DNA from: SZAS-3 sp964386785
Lineage (GTDB): Bacteria; Chlamydiota; Chlamydiia; Chlamydiales; JAAKFR01
Assembly: GCA_964386785.1 (NCBI GenBank)
Contig: CAYLUD010000016.1
Location: 1 to 30,830, forward strand
Direction of reading: 5' to 3'
DNA length: 30,830 bases
The first letter of the stretch is position 1, and every line of letters starts with the position of its first letter. The notes under the pieces were generated by a model, which did no database searches, was not told the DNA's origin, and saw only the letters and a list, made by a program, of their open reading frames with translations. Both the position numbers and the translations under genes were made by a program. Of the stretch, positions 23,601 through 30,830 are shown piece after piece.

Positions 23601-24692
23601 ATGCCTGTAGAAAGTTGTTCTGCTCATAGCAGTCCCTGCTGGGGCAAAACACTGATTTCTGTTGGTGCAGTGGCTCTTGTTGTGGGCGTTATTTTTGGAT
23701 CGATCGCATTATCCCAAGCATACGGGGCTACTCTTCCTAAGCACCTAGCTTCTGCTATGACGACACTCAGTGCTACCCCCCATCATTGGGGTGCATGGGT
23801 GCTGACGATGGGAAGCTTAGCAACAGGGGCTGCTCTGATGGCTTATGGATTTTATCGATGTAGGGATCATAGAACTATAACAGAACGAGCAGGAGATGCA
23901 GCATTGCAGAGGCAGAGGGATTCTTCGGCATGCCACGTAGTAGTGGTTCAAAATGCTTCTCCTCGGAATGTTGCGCCTCCTCCGCAATCTCCTCCGCAAT
24001 CTCCTCCGCAATCTCCTCCGCCTACTGCGCCTACTGCGCCTACTGCGCCTACTGCGCCTCCTGTGACGGATGCGCCTCCTCCGCAATCTCCTCCGCCTCC
24101 TCCGCCTCCTCCGCAATCTCCTGCGCCTCCTGTGACGGATGTGCCTCCTCCGCAATCTCCTACGCTTCCTGCGCCTACTGCGCCTACTGCGCCTACTGCG
24201 CCTCCTGTGACGGATGCGCCTCCTCCGCCTCCTCCGCCTCCTCCGCCTCCTCCGCAATCTCCTCCGCAATCTCCTACGCTTCCTGCGCCTACTAGTACGA
24301 ATGAGCAGTTGAAGAAGTACCGAATAGAACAACAGAAGGCATTCCTGAAGAAACTTAAAGAGGAGAAACGCATCGAAGAGGAGAAACTCATCGAAGAGCA
24401 GAAACGCATCCAACAGGAGAAGCAGGCCGAATTAGACCTCTTGAAAAAAATACTATCCACGTACTCGAAGTACAAGGACACGAGCAACAGCTTCACCGTC
24501 GAAAACCAAAGCGAGATGTGGGAGAAAATGGATTATAGAAAAGCGATAGAGGACGCACTCTGTTCACGCCATTTCGAACCAAGCGACGAGGAAGTAAAAG
24601 TGTTAGAACGCAAGTGGTTTGTGTATAATAAGGATCAGCCGAGTGTGGCCTACGACAACAAATACGACCTCACTAGGGAGGCGTTCACCTAA
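23601..24692 (+). CDS. Inc-like membrane protein with polyproline tract and coiled coil
   Basis: 363 aa, no family recognised. Two hydrophobic helices (about 17-40 and 62-86) are separated by a short loop, the bilobed hairpin typical of chlamydial inclusion membrane (Inc) proteins. Residues ~125-231 are almost entirely P with S, Q, A, T in repeats (PPQSPPQSPP, TAPTAPTAP, PPVTDAPPP, a run of twelve prolines). From ~235 to 285 a K/E-rich segment (EEKRIEEEKLIEEQKR) predicts a coiled coil. The last ~80 residues look folded and charged. GGGAGG four bases before ATG 23601 sets the start. The C-terminal coding stretch after 24300 has a visibly different base usage from the N-terminal part, suggesting a mosaic origin. 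If it is an Inc protein, the polyproline arm would face the host cytosol. This is inference. Confidence 0.7.
   Translation: MPVESCSAHSSPCWGKTLISVGAVALVVGVIFGSIALSQAYGATLPKHLASAMTTLSATPHHWGAWVLTMGSLATGAALMAYGFYRCRDHRTITERAGDAALQRQRDSSACHVVVVQNASPRNVAPPPQSPPQSPPQSPPPTAPTAPTAPTAPPVTDAPPPQSPPPPPPPPQSPAPPVTDVPPPQSPTLPAPTAPTAPTAPPVTDAPPPPPPPPPPPPQSPPQSPTLPAPTSTNEQLKKYRIEQQKAFLKKLKEEKRIEEEKLIEEQKRIQQEKQAELDLLKKILSTYSKYKDTSNSFTVENQSEMWEKMDYRKAIEDALCSRHFEPSDEEVKVLERKWFVYNKDQPSVAYDNKYDLTREAFT
23971..24294 (+). repeat. proline-codon repeats (PPQS, TAP, PPVTDAPP units)
   Basis: Units of CCGCAATCTCCT and GCGCCTACT alternate in blocks, and a longer module encoding PPVTDxPPP occurs three times. All units are multiples of three, so they are prone to in-frame length change. 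The reverse strand gives long arginine and glycine frames that are artefacts. Confidence 0.9.
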
Positions 24693-25073
24693 AGTGGACC
24701 CTAATATCAATGCCAGTTTGACATAAGAAGTCATGAGGGATGCTTTACAGATGCAAACGGCCTTGTAGGATAAGTCTCCCTTGAGTTGGCTTATCCTATA
24801 TTATGGTTTCTTCCATTAGATCATCCGGCCCTTAGACATGCCTTGTCAAGTCATTGACATTCCAACCAGAGTAAGAAATCTCTGCTCAAGATCTTGGGCT
24901 AATTTATGACCTTATTTTTTATGAATGGTGTCAACCATTCTGTTCATAACTGTTCGGCGCATTGCATTTTTTTTCTAGTGTTTTTTGTATTAATCACCTA
25001 TCCCATGAATAGGTGTTCGGGATGAGTATATCCGTGAGTATGTGCTAGAAATATGTAAAATGAAGGAGTGTAC
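24693..25073. other. 381-bp gap with hairpins, no gene seen
   Basis: No supported coding frame. Hairpins are at 24766-24798 (TAGGATAAG with CTTATCCTA, 15-base loop; possible terminator of the upstream gene), 24844-24859 (TGTCAA-GTCA-TTGACA) and 24923-24940 (GAATGGT-GTCA-ACCATTC). The last two share the same loop GTCA. T-rich stretches near 24967-24988 precede the next gene. Confidence 0.5.
24766..24798 (+). terminator. hairpin downstream of the polyproline protein
   Basis: Perfect 9-bp stem TAGGATAAG / CTTATCCTA with a 15-base loop, 74 bases after the stop. The tail (TATTATGGTTTC) is only moderately T-rich. Confidence 0.45.
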
Positions 25074-25328
25074 ATGATGTGGCCTAATCTATGTCCTTGG
25101 GGGACTTTTAGTTTAGTAATAGATATTTTGTTCCTAATAGTCGGGATTGTTTTGGTAGTACGTACTACAAAATGGGCCCTTAGAAAAGGTTGGGTAGGGG
25201 AGAAGTATTGTATTGCTTTGCTCGCTGCAATCGTGATCATGACGTACATATGCTTGCATTACGATGTCAAGAAATTGAAATGTACTTGCCCCGCTCCAAT
25301 CACAAAAGTCGCTATCTTGCGCAAATAG
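25074..25328 (+). CDS. small two-helix membrane protein, Inc-like
   Basis: 84 aa, unknown family. Two hydrophobic helices (about 13-32 FSLVIDILFLIVGIVLVV region and 45-62 YCIALLAAIVIMTYICL region) flank a short basic loop (RTTKWALRKGW), followed by a basic, Cys-containing tail (KKLKCTCPAP). The double-helix hairpin with short tails is the minimal layout of chlamydial Inc proteins, but many small membrane proteins share it. AAGGAG five bases before ATG 25074 supports expression and sets the start. A GTG six bases upstream is inside that site. Confidence 0.55.
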   Translation: MMWPNLCPWGTFSLVIDILFLIVGIVLVVRTTKWALRKGWVGEKYCIALLAAIVIMTYICLHYDVKKLKCTCPAPITKVAILRK

Positions 25329-25508
25329 CCCTATACCGTAGTGCAACAGGGATTGCAAACTGCATGAAGCAACTTCCTGTTGTCTACATCTGATTACAAA
25401 TAGGCCTGTCTGCTACAAGACAACACATGCCACTGTTGTATCCACATGAAATGGTTGCGGTACTAGGTCGTGAGTGATAGTATACCTTTTTTTACACAAG
25501 GAGATATG

Positions 25509-25823
25509 ATGAGTGGTCCTGTATTTGAAAATTTAGACTGGCCCGCAGCAGTTGCAGCTTCTGTAGGGTATTATGCTTCGATGCAAGAAGTGGATGGGCG
25601 CTACCTCAATATACTCAATATCATGGGTTATTTTCCTGTTCTGAGCACACTTATAGGTCCAGCACGGGTGATCCGTGCGGGTATCGAAACTGGGTCTAGC
25701 CCATTTACTGCATTGCAAACGATGAGAGGCATGATGGAAGTATCTGGTTTTGGCCCTGCTCTTCTGGTTCTTGATGTGGGATGCTCAATCCTTCGTGGCT
25801 ATGTTCCTTTAAAAAAAGAGTAG
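25509..25823 (+). CDS. small paralogous protein A (NIxGYxPxxST family)
   Basis: 104 aa from ATG 25509 (AAGGAG five bases upstream). The adjacent ATG 25506 and a GTG at 25470 are alternatives. No named family is recognised. Its core, RYLNILNIMGYFPVLSTLIG, followed by SPFTALQTMRGMMEVSGFGP and a hydrophobic helix ending SILRG, aligns across ~65 residues with the gene at 26172. I recall similar N-x-x-GY-x-P-x-x-S-T segments in many small proteins of environmental chlamydiae, without known function. Hydrophobic stretches around the GY-P motif and near the C-terminus could form a membrane hairpin. Confidence 0.6.
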   Translation: MSGPVFENLDWPAAVAASVGYYASMQEVDGRYLNILNIMGYFPVLSTLIGPARVIRAGIETGSSPFTALQTMRGMMEVSGFGPALLVLDVGCSILRGYVPLKKE

Positions 25824-26171
25824 CGCAAGGCGGGTACATCGGATGGTGTGGTAGAGTCGTCATAGTTGTATCGATTGCTATCTACATATCTAACCTTTTC
25901 GTGGCTCAAGCTTTGCATTTTCATGGAAAGTGAGAGGTTGCATTAGGTGCGCAAGATATAGGGTGATGCACCATATCCCATACCATTGCTTAGAAGGTTG
26001 CAGTGATAGTCTGGAATCGTGCGTAGTGAAGAGCACTCGTGATCGAAGTCATATACCCTTTCGACTAAGAAAAAGAGCATCAGCATCTTAATTAAAACTT
26101 AATTTTTCATGTTGAAGAGTATGTTGCAGGACTCTAGATTGATCTTGTTTTACACAACATAAGGAGTAATC
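25824..26171. other. 348-bp gap between the two paralogues
   Basis: No coding frame supported and no extended similarity to either flanking gene seen. An A/T-only inverted repeat AATTAA-AAC-TTAATT lies at 26090-26104, followed by more T, and could be part of the promoter or leader of the downstream gene. Confidence 0.4.
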
Positions 26172-26585
26172 ATGGTATCAAGTATCCTATCTAGCTTGGG
26201 ATCAGCAGCTTTGCATTCTATAGGCTATCATTCTGTTCCGAACAAACCCTCTCTTCCCCCAGGGCATCCTCGTCCCACCAGTCAGTCACTTCCCTTGTAT
26301 CATCCTCCTATCCGAAATCAGATTCATGTTGAGAATGGAAAAGATAATCGCGTCTTAAATCTATTCAATATCCTAGGCTATATCCCTTGTGTTTCTACTG
26401 TTGGGGCCTCTTTACGAGGAGTATATGCTATGCGTTATGATGGAGTCACTCCTTTGACTGGATGCCAGTTGATCCGGGGTGCGGTAGAATTCTGCGGTTG
26501 GGGGGTGGTCTTCTTAGCACCCGACTTGCTAGTGACAGTGCTTCGCGCTGGTGAGCAGATGCAATCTACAGCATTGACTCAATAA
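26172..26585 (+). CDS. small paralogous protein B (NIxGYxPxxST family)
   Basis: 137 aa. AAGGAG five bases before ATG 26172 makes the start clear. The N-terminal ~45 residues are Ser/Pro/His-rich and absent from paralogue A. The C-terminal part (about 60-125) repeats A's pattern: RVLNLFNILGYIPCVSTVG, then VTPLTGCQLIRGAVEFCGWG and a hydrophobic segment with a D and closing VLRAG. The identity is moderate (shared N, GY, P, ST, G, R, P-x-T, Q, RG, E, G, D, LR), so the duplication is old. Function unknown. Both genes lie in the accessory stretch between epmA and the metallophosphoesterase gene. Confidence 0.65.
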   Translation: MVSSILSSLGSAALHSIGYHSVPNKPSLPPGHPRPTSQSLPLYHPPIRNQIHVENGKDNRVLNLFNILGYIPCVSTVGASLRGVYAMRYDGVTPLTGCQLIRGAVEFCGWGVVFLAPDLLVTVLRAGEQMQSTALTQ

Positions 26586-26631
26586 CGTTGTGGCTTTGTA
26601 TCTGAGATCTTGACTAGAAAAAATAGGGAGG

Positions 26632-26645
26632 ATCTGTGTACAGAT
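26632..26645. terminator. short hairpin between converging genes
   Basis: ATCTGT-GT-ACAGAT lies between the stop of paralogue B (26585) and the end of the metallophosphoesterase gene (26661). The two-base loop is too tight for a full stem, and there is no T tract. A weak call. Confidence 0.25.
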
Positions 26646-26660
26646 TACTAACACAACCAA

Positions 26661-27533
26661 TTATTTAGGCGCACGGTGGGGCAGCAGGAAAGTCTGCCCC
26701 CCTAACTCTTCCCATTTTCCATCTTTCCATGCCTGATATCGAGTAAGGTAGATTTGATAGCCTTCTTCACATGGCGATAATTCGATGCAGTGGCATTCCC
26801 CTGTAGAAAGACTGACCGAACCCGGATTAGACACCAAGGCTGTATTAGGTGAGTCGGGAGGAACGATCAACGGCTGATGGTCGTGACCATGTAAATAGAG
26901 TAACCTCCCTTGACGCAGTTGTAAGCAGGCTTGGAGGCGTTCGCATCCCACCGTATCATGAGAGGGCTTTCCAGATGGGTATAAAGGAAAATGATTGGTT
27001 ACAATCACGAAATCATCTGGAGGGATCTCAGAAAAATAGCGCATCAAGCGTCTCTCCATATCGGGAGTAAAGACGCCGTAGGATTGTAACCATCCATGGG
27101 GCACAGCCCCATCGAGTCCAATCCACCACCACCCTGGTCCAATACGGCGTCGCTCTACACGATCTGCTGCTAGAGGAGGAGAAGGAAAATAGGTATAGTA
27201 TCGTTTTTTTCTTGCAGCGCCAAGAGTGTAGACATCATGATTCCCAGGAACGCAATACACAGGACAAGGAAATTGCATCATCCATTCTTTTGCCATGGAA
27301 AATTCGAGAGGCAGTGATGTGGTGGTGAGGTCTCCTGATACAACAACCAAATTCACAGCCAGCTGATTGGCTAATGCTGGTAAAGAGTGCAGTCGTTCTT
27401 TTCTATGTGGAAATGTACGCAATAGCAAGGCATTCAGATTTCCTAGGGATCGCTTGGAAAACCAACGAGCCAGGTTCCAAGTAGCATAGAAAAAATGGGG
27501 ATCCGATATATGAAGTAATCGTAAGGATTCCAT
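26661..27533 (-). CDS. calcineurin-like metallophosphoesterase
   Basis: 290 aa. The five metal-binding blocks of the family are all present in order: HISDPHF (D11, H13), VVSGDLTTT, CVPGNHDVY, VIVTNHFPLY and YLHGHDHQPL, so a dinuclear metal hydrolase is expected. The substrate is unknown; family members cleave phosphodiesters, nucleotides or lipid-linked phosphates. The start is ATG 27533, whose A is shared with the stop of the preceding glycosyltransferase gene (TGATG), implying translational coupling. A GTG one codon earlier is less likely. It corresponds to CT754 in position. The pairing with a family-9 glycosyltransferase might hint at a role in lipid A/LPS, but that is speculation. Confidence 0.88.
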   Translation of the reverse strand: MESLRLLHISDPHFFYATWNLARWFSKRSLGNLNALLLRTFPHRKERLHSLPALANQLAVNLVVVSGDLTTTSLPLEFSMAKEWMMQFPCPVYCVPGNHDVYTLGAARKKRYYTYFPSPPLAADRVERRRIGPGWWWIGLDGAVPHGWLQSYGVFTPDMERRLMRYFSEIPPDDFVIVTNHFPLYPSGKPSHDTVGCERLQACLQLRQGRLLYLHGHDHQPLIVPPDSPNTALVSNPGSVSLSTGECHCIELSPCEEGYQIYLTRYQAWKDGKWEELGGQTFLLPHRAPK

Positions 27534-28402
27534 CACAAATCACGCACCATTTTTTTATAGTTGCGGTAGACCCTCTCAGGAGAAATGAGCTCCCTCCAAT
27601 ATTTTTCTTTGCAGTGTAATCCAATTAACACTGGGAAGGGGGCTACAACACAATTATGACCCCATCCAGGTCTCCATAGTCGGGCATAACTACGTCGAGC
27701 AAACAGAGAGCAAGAGGGAATTTGTAAGCAAGAAGCTAGATGACCTACCCCAGAATCATTTCCAATCATACCACCGGATTCATATAGATAGGCTGCTAAT
27801 CCATCAATCGAAGCAAAGTAAGGTAAAGAAATACGATCAGGTGCCACCCGTGTAGTCCAAAAAGGGCGCTCCTTAGGACTGACGCAAAACACCGGTTCAA
27901 ACCCCTTTGATCGTAATAAAGAAGCTAGAGCTAAGTATCGACTAGGTGACCAATTTTTTTTATGTGTCGTGCTTTCAGGATGAATTAACACACGCTGAGG
28001 ATAGCGCCGATAGATCAAATGAGAAGGGATCACAGGATGTAATCCAGTGGTGGGTTGTACACCTAATTTGTTTTTACATACCCATTCCAAATTTTCTACC
28101 ATGGTCTTCCTAGTATTAAAGGAAGATTCTTTTAAAAATATTTGCGAGATATGTAAGGGAAGTGGGTCGCGAATACAAGCGTGATCAGAAAAAATCAGGA
28201 GATCAAAACCACAGAATACACGCAGATAACTTTCCGGCAAAGGAAATGGACAAATCTGCACCTGTGGAAACCAAGGAGAGAGTGAGCATAAGGGCGAGCT
28301 AAACAGAACAGCTTCATGACCCGCATCCGCATATGCGTTAGCTAGCACCATGGCTAATAAACCATCGCCTAAGCCTCTGGCTGCCACTATTGCCACTCTC
28401 AT
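27533..28402 (-). CDS. glycosyltransferase family 9 (heptosyltransferase-like)
   Basis: 289 aa. The N-terminus MRVAIVAARGLGDGLLAMVLANAY is the GT-B glycine-rich start of family-9 enzymes. MIGNDSGVGHLASCLQIPS near residue 217 is the nucleotide-sugar-binding motif (GNDSGPGHLAAALGxP in heptosyltransferases), and WRPGW follows as usual. The middle HPESTTHKKNWSP resembles the family's HPGSG..K.W.. block. It probably adds a sugar to LPS core or a related surface glycan at the cytosolic face of the inner membrane. The short length and weak middle part leave donor and acceptor undefined. It is the gene before the metallophosphoesterase gene on the minus strand, and the two touch by one base. Confidence 0.8.
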   Translation of the reverse strand: MRVAIVAARGLGDGLLAMVLANAYADAGHEAVLFSSPLCSLSPWFPQVQICPFPLPESYLRVFCGFDLLIFSDHACIRDPLPLHISQIFLKESSFNTRKTMVENLEWVCKNKLGVQPTTGLHPVIPSHLIYRRYPQRVLIHPESTTHKKNWSPSRYLALASLLRSKGFEPVFCVSPKERPFWTTRVAPDRISLPYFASIDGLAAYLYESGGMIGNDSGVGHLASCLQIPSCSLFARRSYARLWRPGWGHNCVVAPFPVLIGLHCKEKYWRELISPERVYRNYKKMVRDL

Positions 28403-28478
28403 ATCGAACTCCTGAGATGGTGCAACTCCAGTTGAGGTTGTATCCCCCTCCTCATGCTTTCTAGAGTTGCATCACCTG

Positions 28479-30071
28479 CTAGGCTTCAGCCTTTTCTACG
28501 ACATCTCCAATCAGGACGGCTGAAAGTAAAACCGTACCTGCAGCAGAAGCGGCGTGAATCAGAGCGTTAGTAACCACAAGCATAGGATCAATAACTCCAG
28601 CAGCGATCAAGTTTTCGATGCGTTCAGAACGTGCATTGAATCCGACATCGGCTGTATTGGTATCACGAATTTGTGACAGAATCACAGAACTTTCATAACC
28701 CGTGTTTACAATAATCTGGCGGATGGGGGCTTCAAGAGCTTTACGCACCACCTCTACACCGTAGGCTTCATCGCCGATACAGTTGAGCTTGAGTTGTGTT
28801 GCTGCACGAAATAACGCAACGCCAGCTCCTGGTACCACACCACTACTCAATGCAGCTTGAGTCGAGTTTAAACTGTCCTCAAACATTTGTTTGCGCTGCT
28901 TGAGCTCGGGCTCGGTAGGAGCGCCTACGCGGATAACCACAACACCCCCCTTGAGCTTCGCTTTGCGTTCTACTAGTTTTTCTTTGTCATAAGAGTTAGT
29001 TGCTGCCTCGATTTCCGCTTCGATCTGAGCAATACGTCCCTCAATTTTTTTGTGATCTTGGCTGCCACCTACAAGAGTTGTGGTATCTTTAGAGATCACA
29101 ACTCGGTCGCAAGTTCCTAGTTGAGCAGAAGTGGTTTCTTTTAGTGCGAGCCCTACTTCTTCAGAAATGACAGTGGCACCAGTCAAAATCGCAAGATCCT
29201 CAAGCAATGCCTTTCTTCGGTCGCCAAAGCCTGGGGCTTTAATGGCTACAACACGGAGATTACCTCGAAGTTTGTTCACAACTAAAGTAGCTAAGACATC
29301 CGCCTCCAGGTCTTCTGCTACGAGCAGCAACTCCTTACCTGTGGAAGCAACCACTTGCAGGATAGGAATTAATTCTTGAATCGAAGTTACTTTTTTATCT
29401 GTGATCAGAATCAGGGGATGATGCAATTCCGCAACCATTTTCTCTTGATCTGTTGCAAAGTAGGGACTCAGGTAGCCTCGATCAAAGCGCATTCCTTCCA
29501 CTAACTCTCGGGAGGTCTCTGTACTTTTCGACTCCTCAATCGATACAACTCCGGATCGGCAAACAGACTCAAGAGCTTGAGCAATGTGTTCTCCAATTTC
29601 GTCGTTTCCTGATGCAGAAACAGTAGCAATATCCTTCATCTCTTGAAATGAATCTATTTTCTTTGTCATCGATTCTAAAGATTGAATTACCGCCGCTACA
29701 GCTTTATCCATACCTCGCTTGATTCCAATGGGAGAGTGACCAGCAGCAACACCGCGCATACCCAGTTGTACGAGCGCATCCAATAACAAAGTCGCTGTAG
29801 TGGTGCCGTCGCCGCAGACATCTTTGAGTTTGCTCGCTACCTCTTTGGCGATTGCAACTCCCATATTTGCAAATTGATCTTCAAGTTCAATGTCTTTGAC
29901 AATGCTGTGTCCGTCATTGGTCACCATAGGAGCGCCCCAGCTTTTTTCTAAAGCAACGTTGCGTCCTTTTGGACCTAGAGTGCCACGGACAGCCTCAGCA
30001 AGTTGAGCAATTCCAGCAACCAACTTTTCCCGAGCTTCTGTATCAAAAATAATTTCCTTAGGTTCTGACAT
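28479..30071 (-). CDS. groEL: 60-kDa chaperonin paralogue (GroEL; CT755-like, no GGM tail)
   Basis: 530 aa. Type I chaperonin. The ATPase signature is conserved: RGTLGPKGRNV, the invariant Asp in CGDGTTTATLL, and FEDSLNSTQAALSSGVVPGAGVAL in the equatorial domain. The C-terminus ends VLIGDVVEKAEA without the GGM repeats that line the chamber of canonical GroEL, and no groES lies nearby. Chlamydiae carry three GroELs; the position matches the third (CT755), not the groES-linked one. Start: ATG 30071 with AGGAG nine bases upstream; the GTG at 30080 abuts that site. Family membership is certain. Whether it folds proteins or has a divergent role cannot be told from sequence. Confidence 0.95.
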   Translation of the reverse strand: MSEPKEIIFDTEAREKLVAGIAQLAEAVRGTLGPKGRNVALEKSWGAPMVTNDGHSIVKDIELEDQFANMGVAIAKEVASKLKDVCGDGTTTATLLLDALVQLGMRGVAAGHSPIGIKRGMDKAVAAVIQSLESMTKKIDSFQEMKDIATVSASGNDEIGEHIAQALESVCRSGVVSIEESKSTETSRELVEGMRFDRGYLSPYFATDQEKMVAELHHPLILITDKKVTSIQELIPILQVVASTGKELLLVAEDLEADVLATLVVNKLRGNLRVVAIKAPGFGDRRKALLEDLAILTGATVISEEVGLALKETTSAQLGTCDRVVISKDTTTLVGGSQDHKKIEGRIAQIEAEIEAATNSYDKEKLVERKAKLKGGVVVIRVGAPTEPELKQRKQMFEDSLNSTQAALSSGVVPGAGVALFRAATQLKLNCIGDEAYGVEVVRKALEAPIRQIIVNTGYESSVILSQIRDTNTADVGFNARSERIENLIAAGVIDPMLVVTNALIHAASAAGTVLLSAVLIGDVVEKAEA

Positions 30072-30108
30072 TTCATTCACTCCTGAGATAGTTTATGGAA
30101 CGCGGATT

Positions 30109-30783
30109 CTAACATGAGTTTGAGTTTTCATCAATTAGGATCACGCACTCCCCACGGACAGTTTGCCCTCGATATGTTTCCAGAAGTTCTAATGCACTGC
30201 CACGCAGAAAGGTTTCATATAGCTTGGTTATTTCACGTGCTACAACGATGCGTCGGCACGGATCGAGGGTAGCTATTTGTTCTAAGGTGCTTAGCAGTCG
30301 ATGAGGAGATTCATACAGAATTGTAGTCCCTGGGTACTCTAAGGATTCACGTAACATTTTTTTAGCTTTGCCAGGACGCTTAGGAAGGAAACCTAAAAAT
30401 TGAAATCTAGAGGGATTTAAGCCAGAGGCTACAAGAGCGGCTAAACAGGCTGAAGGCCCAGGAATGGGACAGACTGCGATCCCCTGATTACAGCATGTAG
30501 CTACCAGGTGTGCTCCAGGATCAGATAGAGTGGGTGTCCCGGCGTCTGATAAGAGAGCCAGCACCTTTCCTTTTTCTAAATCTCGAACAATCGAGGGGGT
30601 CAGGCGGCGTTCGTTATGGGCATGCAAACTTTTTAATGGAACATCAATTTCATAGTGACGCAAGAGGATGCGACTCGTCCGCGTATCCTCGCAGAGGACA
30701 TAGTCAGATTGGGCTAACACTTCACGAGCTCGTAAAGAAAAATCGCCTAGATTTCCAATAGGGGAGGAAACAAGATAAAGCAA
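30109..30783 (-). CDS. rsmI: 16S rRNA (cytidine-1402 2'-O)-methyltransferase RsmI
   Basis: 224 aa from TTG 30783, shorter than E. coli RsmI (286). A SAM-dependent tetrapyrrole-methylase-fold enzyme that methylates C1402 in the ribosomal P site. Signature blocks are SSPIGNLGDFSLRA, YVLCEDTRTSRILL, LLSDAGTPTLSDPGAHLV, CPIPGPSACLAALVASGL and REITKLYETFLRG. The C-terminal extra domain of some RsmI is missing. The frame is open to a GTG at 30792, but that codon lies inside the 3' end of the tRNA gene. TTG 30783 begins one base after the tRNA and gives MLYLVSSPIGNLG, similar to other RsmIs. Thus the gene starts immediately downstream of the tRNA. Confidence 0.88.
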   Translation of the reverse strand: MLYLVSSPIGNLGDFSLRAREVLAQSDYVLCEDTRTSRILLRHYEIDVPLKSLHAHNERRLTPSIVRDLEKGKVLALLSDAGTPTLSDPGAHLVATCCNQGIAVCPIPGPSACLAALVASGLNPSRFQFLGFLPKRPGKAKKMLRESLEYPGTTILYESPHRLLSTLEQIATLDPCRRIVVAREITKLYETFLRGSALELLETYRGQTVRGECVILIDENSNSC

Positions 30784-30830
30784 AGGTGGCACCCAGATTC
30801 GAACTGGGGGTAGAGGCTTTGCAGGCCACG
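30784..30830 (-). tRNA. tRNA-Cys (GCA), 5' part beyond the window
   Basis: Reading the minus strand from the window edge: an anticodon arm with loop CTGCAAA (anticodon GCA), a variable region, T arm CCCAG-TTCGAAT-CTGGG, and acceptor 3' strand TGCCACC with discriminator T (30784). U73 with GCA anticodon identifies cysteine. CCA is not encoded (TTTG follows). The D arm and the 5' acceptor strand lie outside. One mismatch is visible in the anticodon stem (second pair). Confidence 0.85.

Noticed and set aside
23817..24496. Arginine-rich and glycine-rich minus-strand frames and a Ser/Ala/Cys-rich plus frame
   Set aside because: They arise mechanically from the proline-codon repeats read in other frames.

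Overview
The window comes from a member of the phylum Chlamydiota, most likely an environmental (amoeba- or arthropod-associated) lineage rather than Chlamydia itself. The main evidence is gene order. From memory of Chlamydia trachomatis, yajC/nqrF (CT741/CT740), hemG-hemN-hemE-mfd-alaS-tkt-amn-efp (CT745-CT752), a small ORF (CT753 position), a metallophosphoesterase (CT754) and a third GroEL (CT755) occur in nearly this order. A MOMP-family outer membrane protein and several proteins with the two-helix hydrophobic hairpin of inclusion membrane (Inc) proteins support this.

Layout. Positions 1-154 hold the frameshifted C-terminal remnant of an IS1634-type transposase. Next come yajC, a convergent htpG sharing a terminator with it, and nqrF. 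Positions 4008-8287 form an accessory island. It contains an ankyrin-repeat protein whose C-terminal half matches a eukaryote-like HECT E3 ubiquitin ligase, including the catalytic Cys in an HTC-x-N-x-LDL motif. It also contains a convergent proline-rich protein with 72-bp tandem repeats, EPxY tyrosine motifs and a textbook SH3 ligand. Positions 8288-17777 are a tight minus-strand operon, alaS-mfd-hemE-hemN-hemG, whose first four genes overlap. It combines alanyl-tRNA charging, transcription-coupled repair and late heme synthesis. Transketolase diverges from it. A MOMP-like porin overlaps the 3' end of amn on the minus strand. efp and its lysylating enzyme epmA overlap on the plus strand behind a good sigma-66/70-type promoter.

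Positions 23229-26660 form a second accessory island. It holds a small ORF at the CT753 position, an Inc-like protein with a ~110-residue polyproline tract and a coiled coil, an 84-aa two-helix membrane protein, and two small paralogues sharing an N-I-x-G-Y-x-P-x-x-S-T core. The window closes on the minus strand with rsmI, groEL, a family-9 glycosyltransferase and a metallophosphoesterase (in transcription order), with a partial tRNA-Cys at the edge.

The housekeeping backbone is conventional. The novelty lies in the two islands, which look like host-interaction loci: ubiquitin transfer, phosphotyrosine/SH3 mimicry and inclusion-membrane or polyproline-mediated recruitment. All effector functions are inferred from motifs. 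No secretion signal or activity can be shown from sequence alone.
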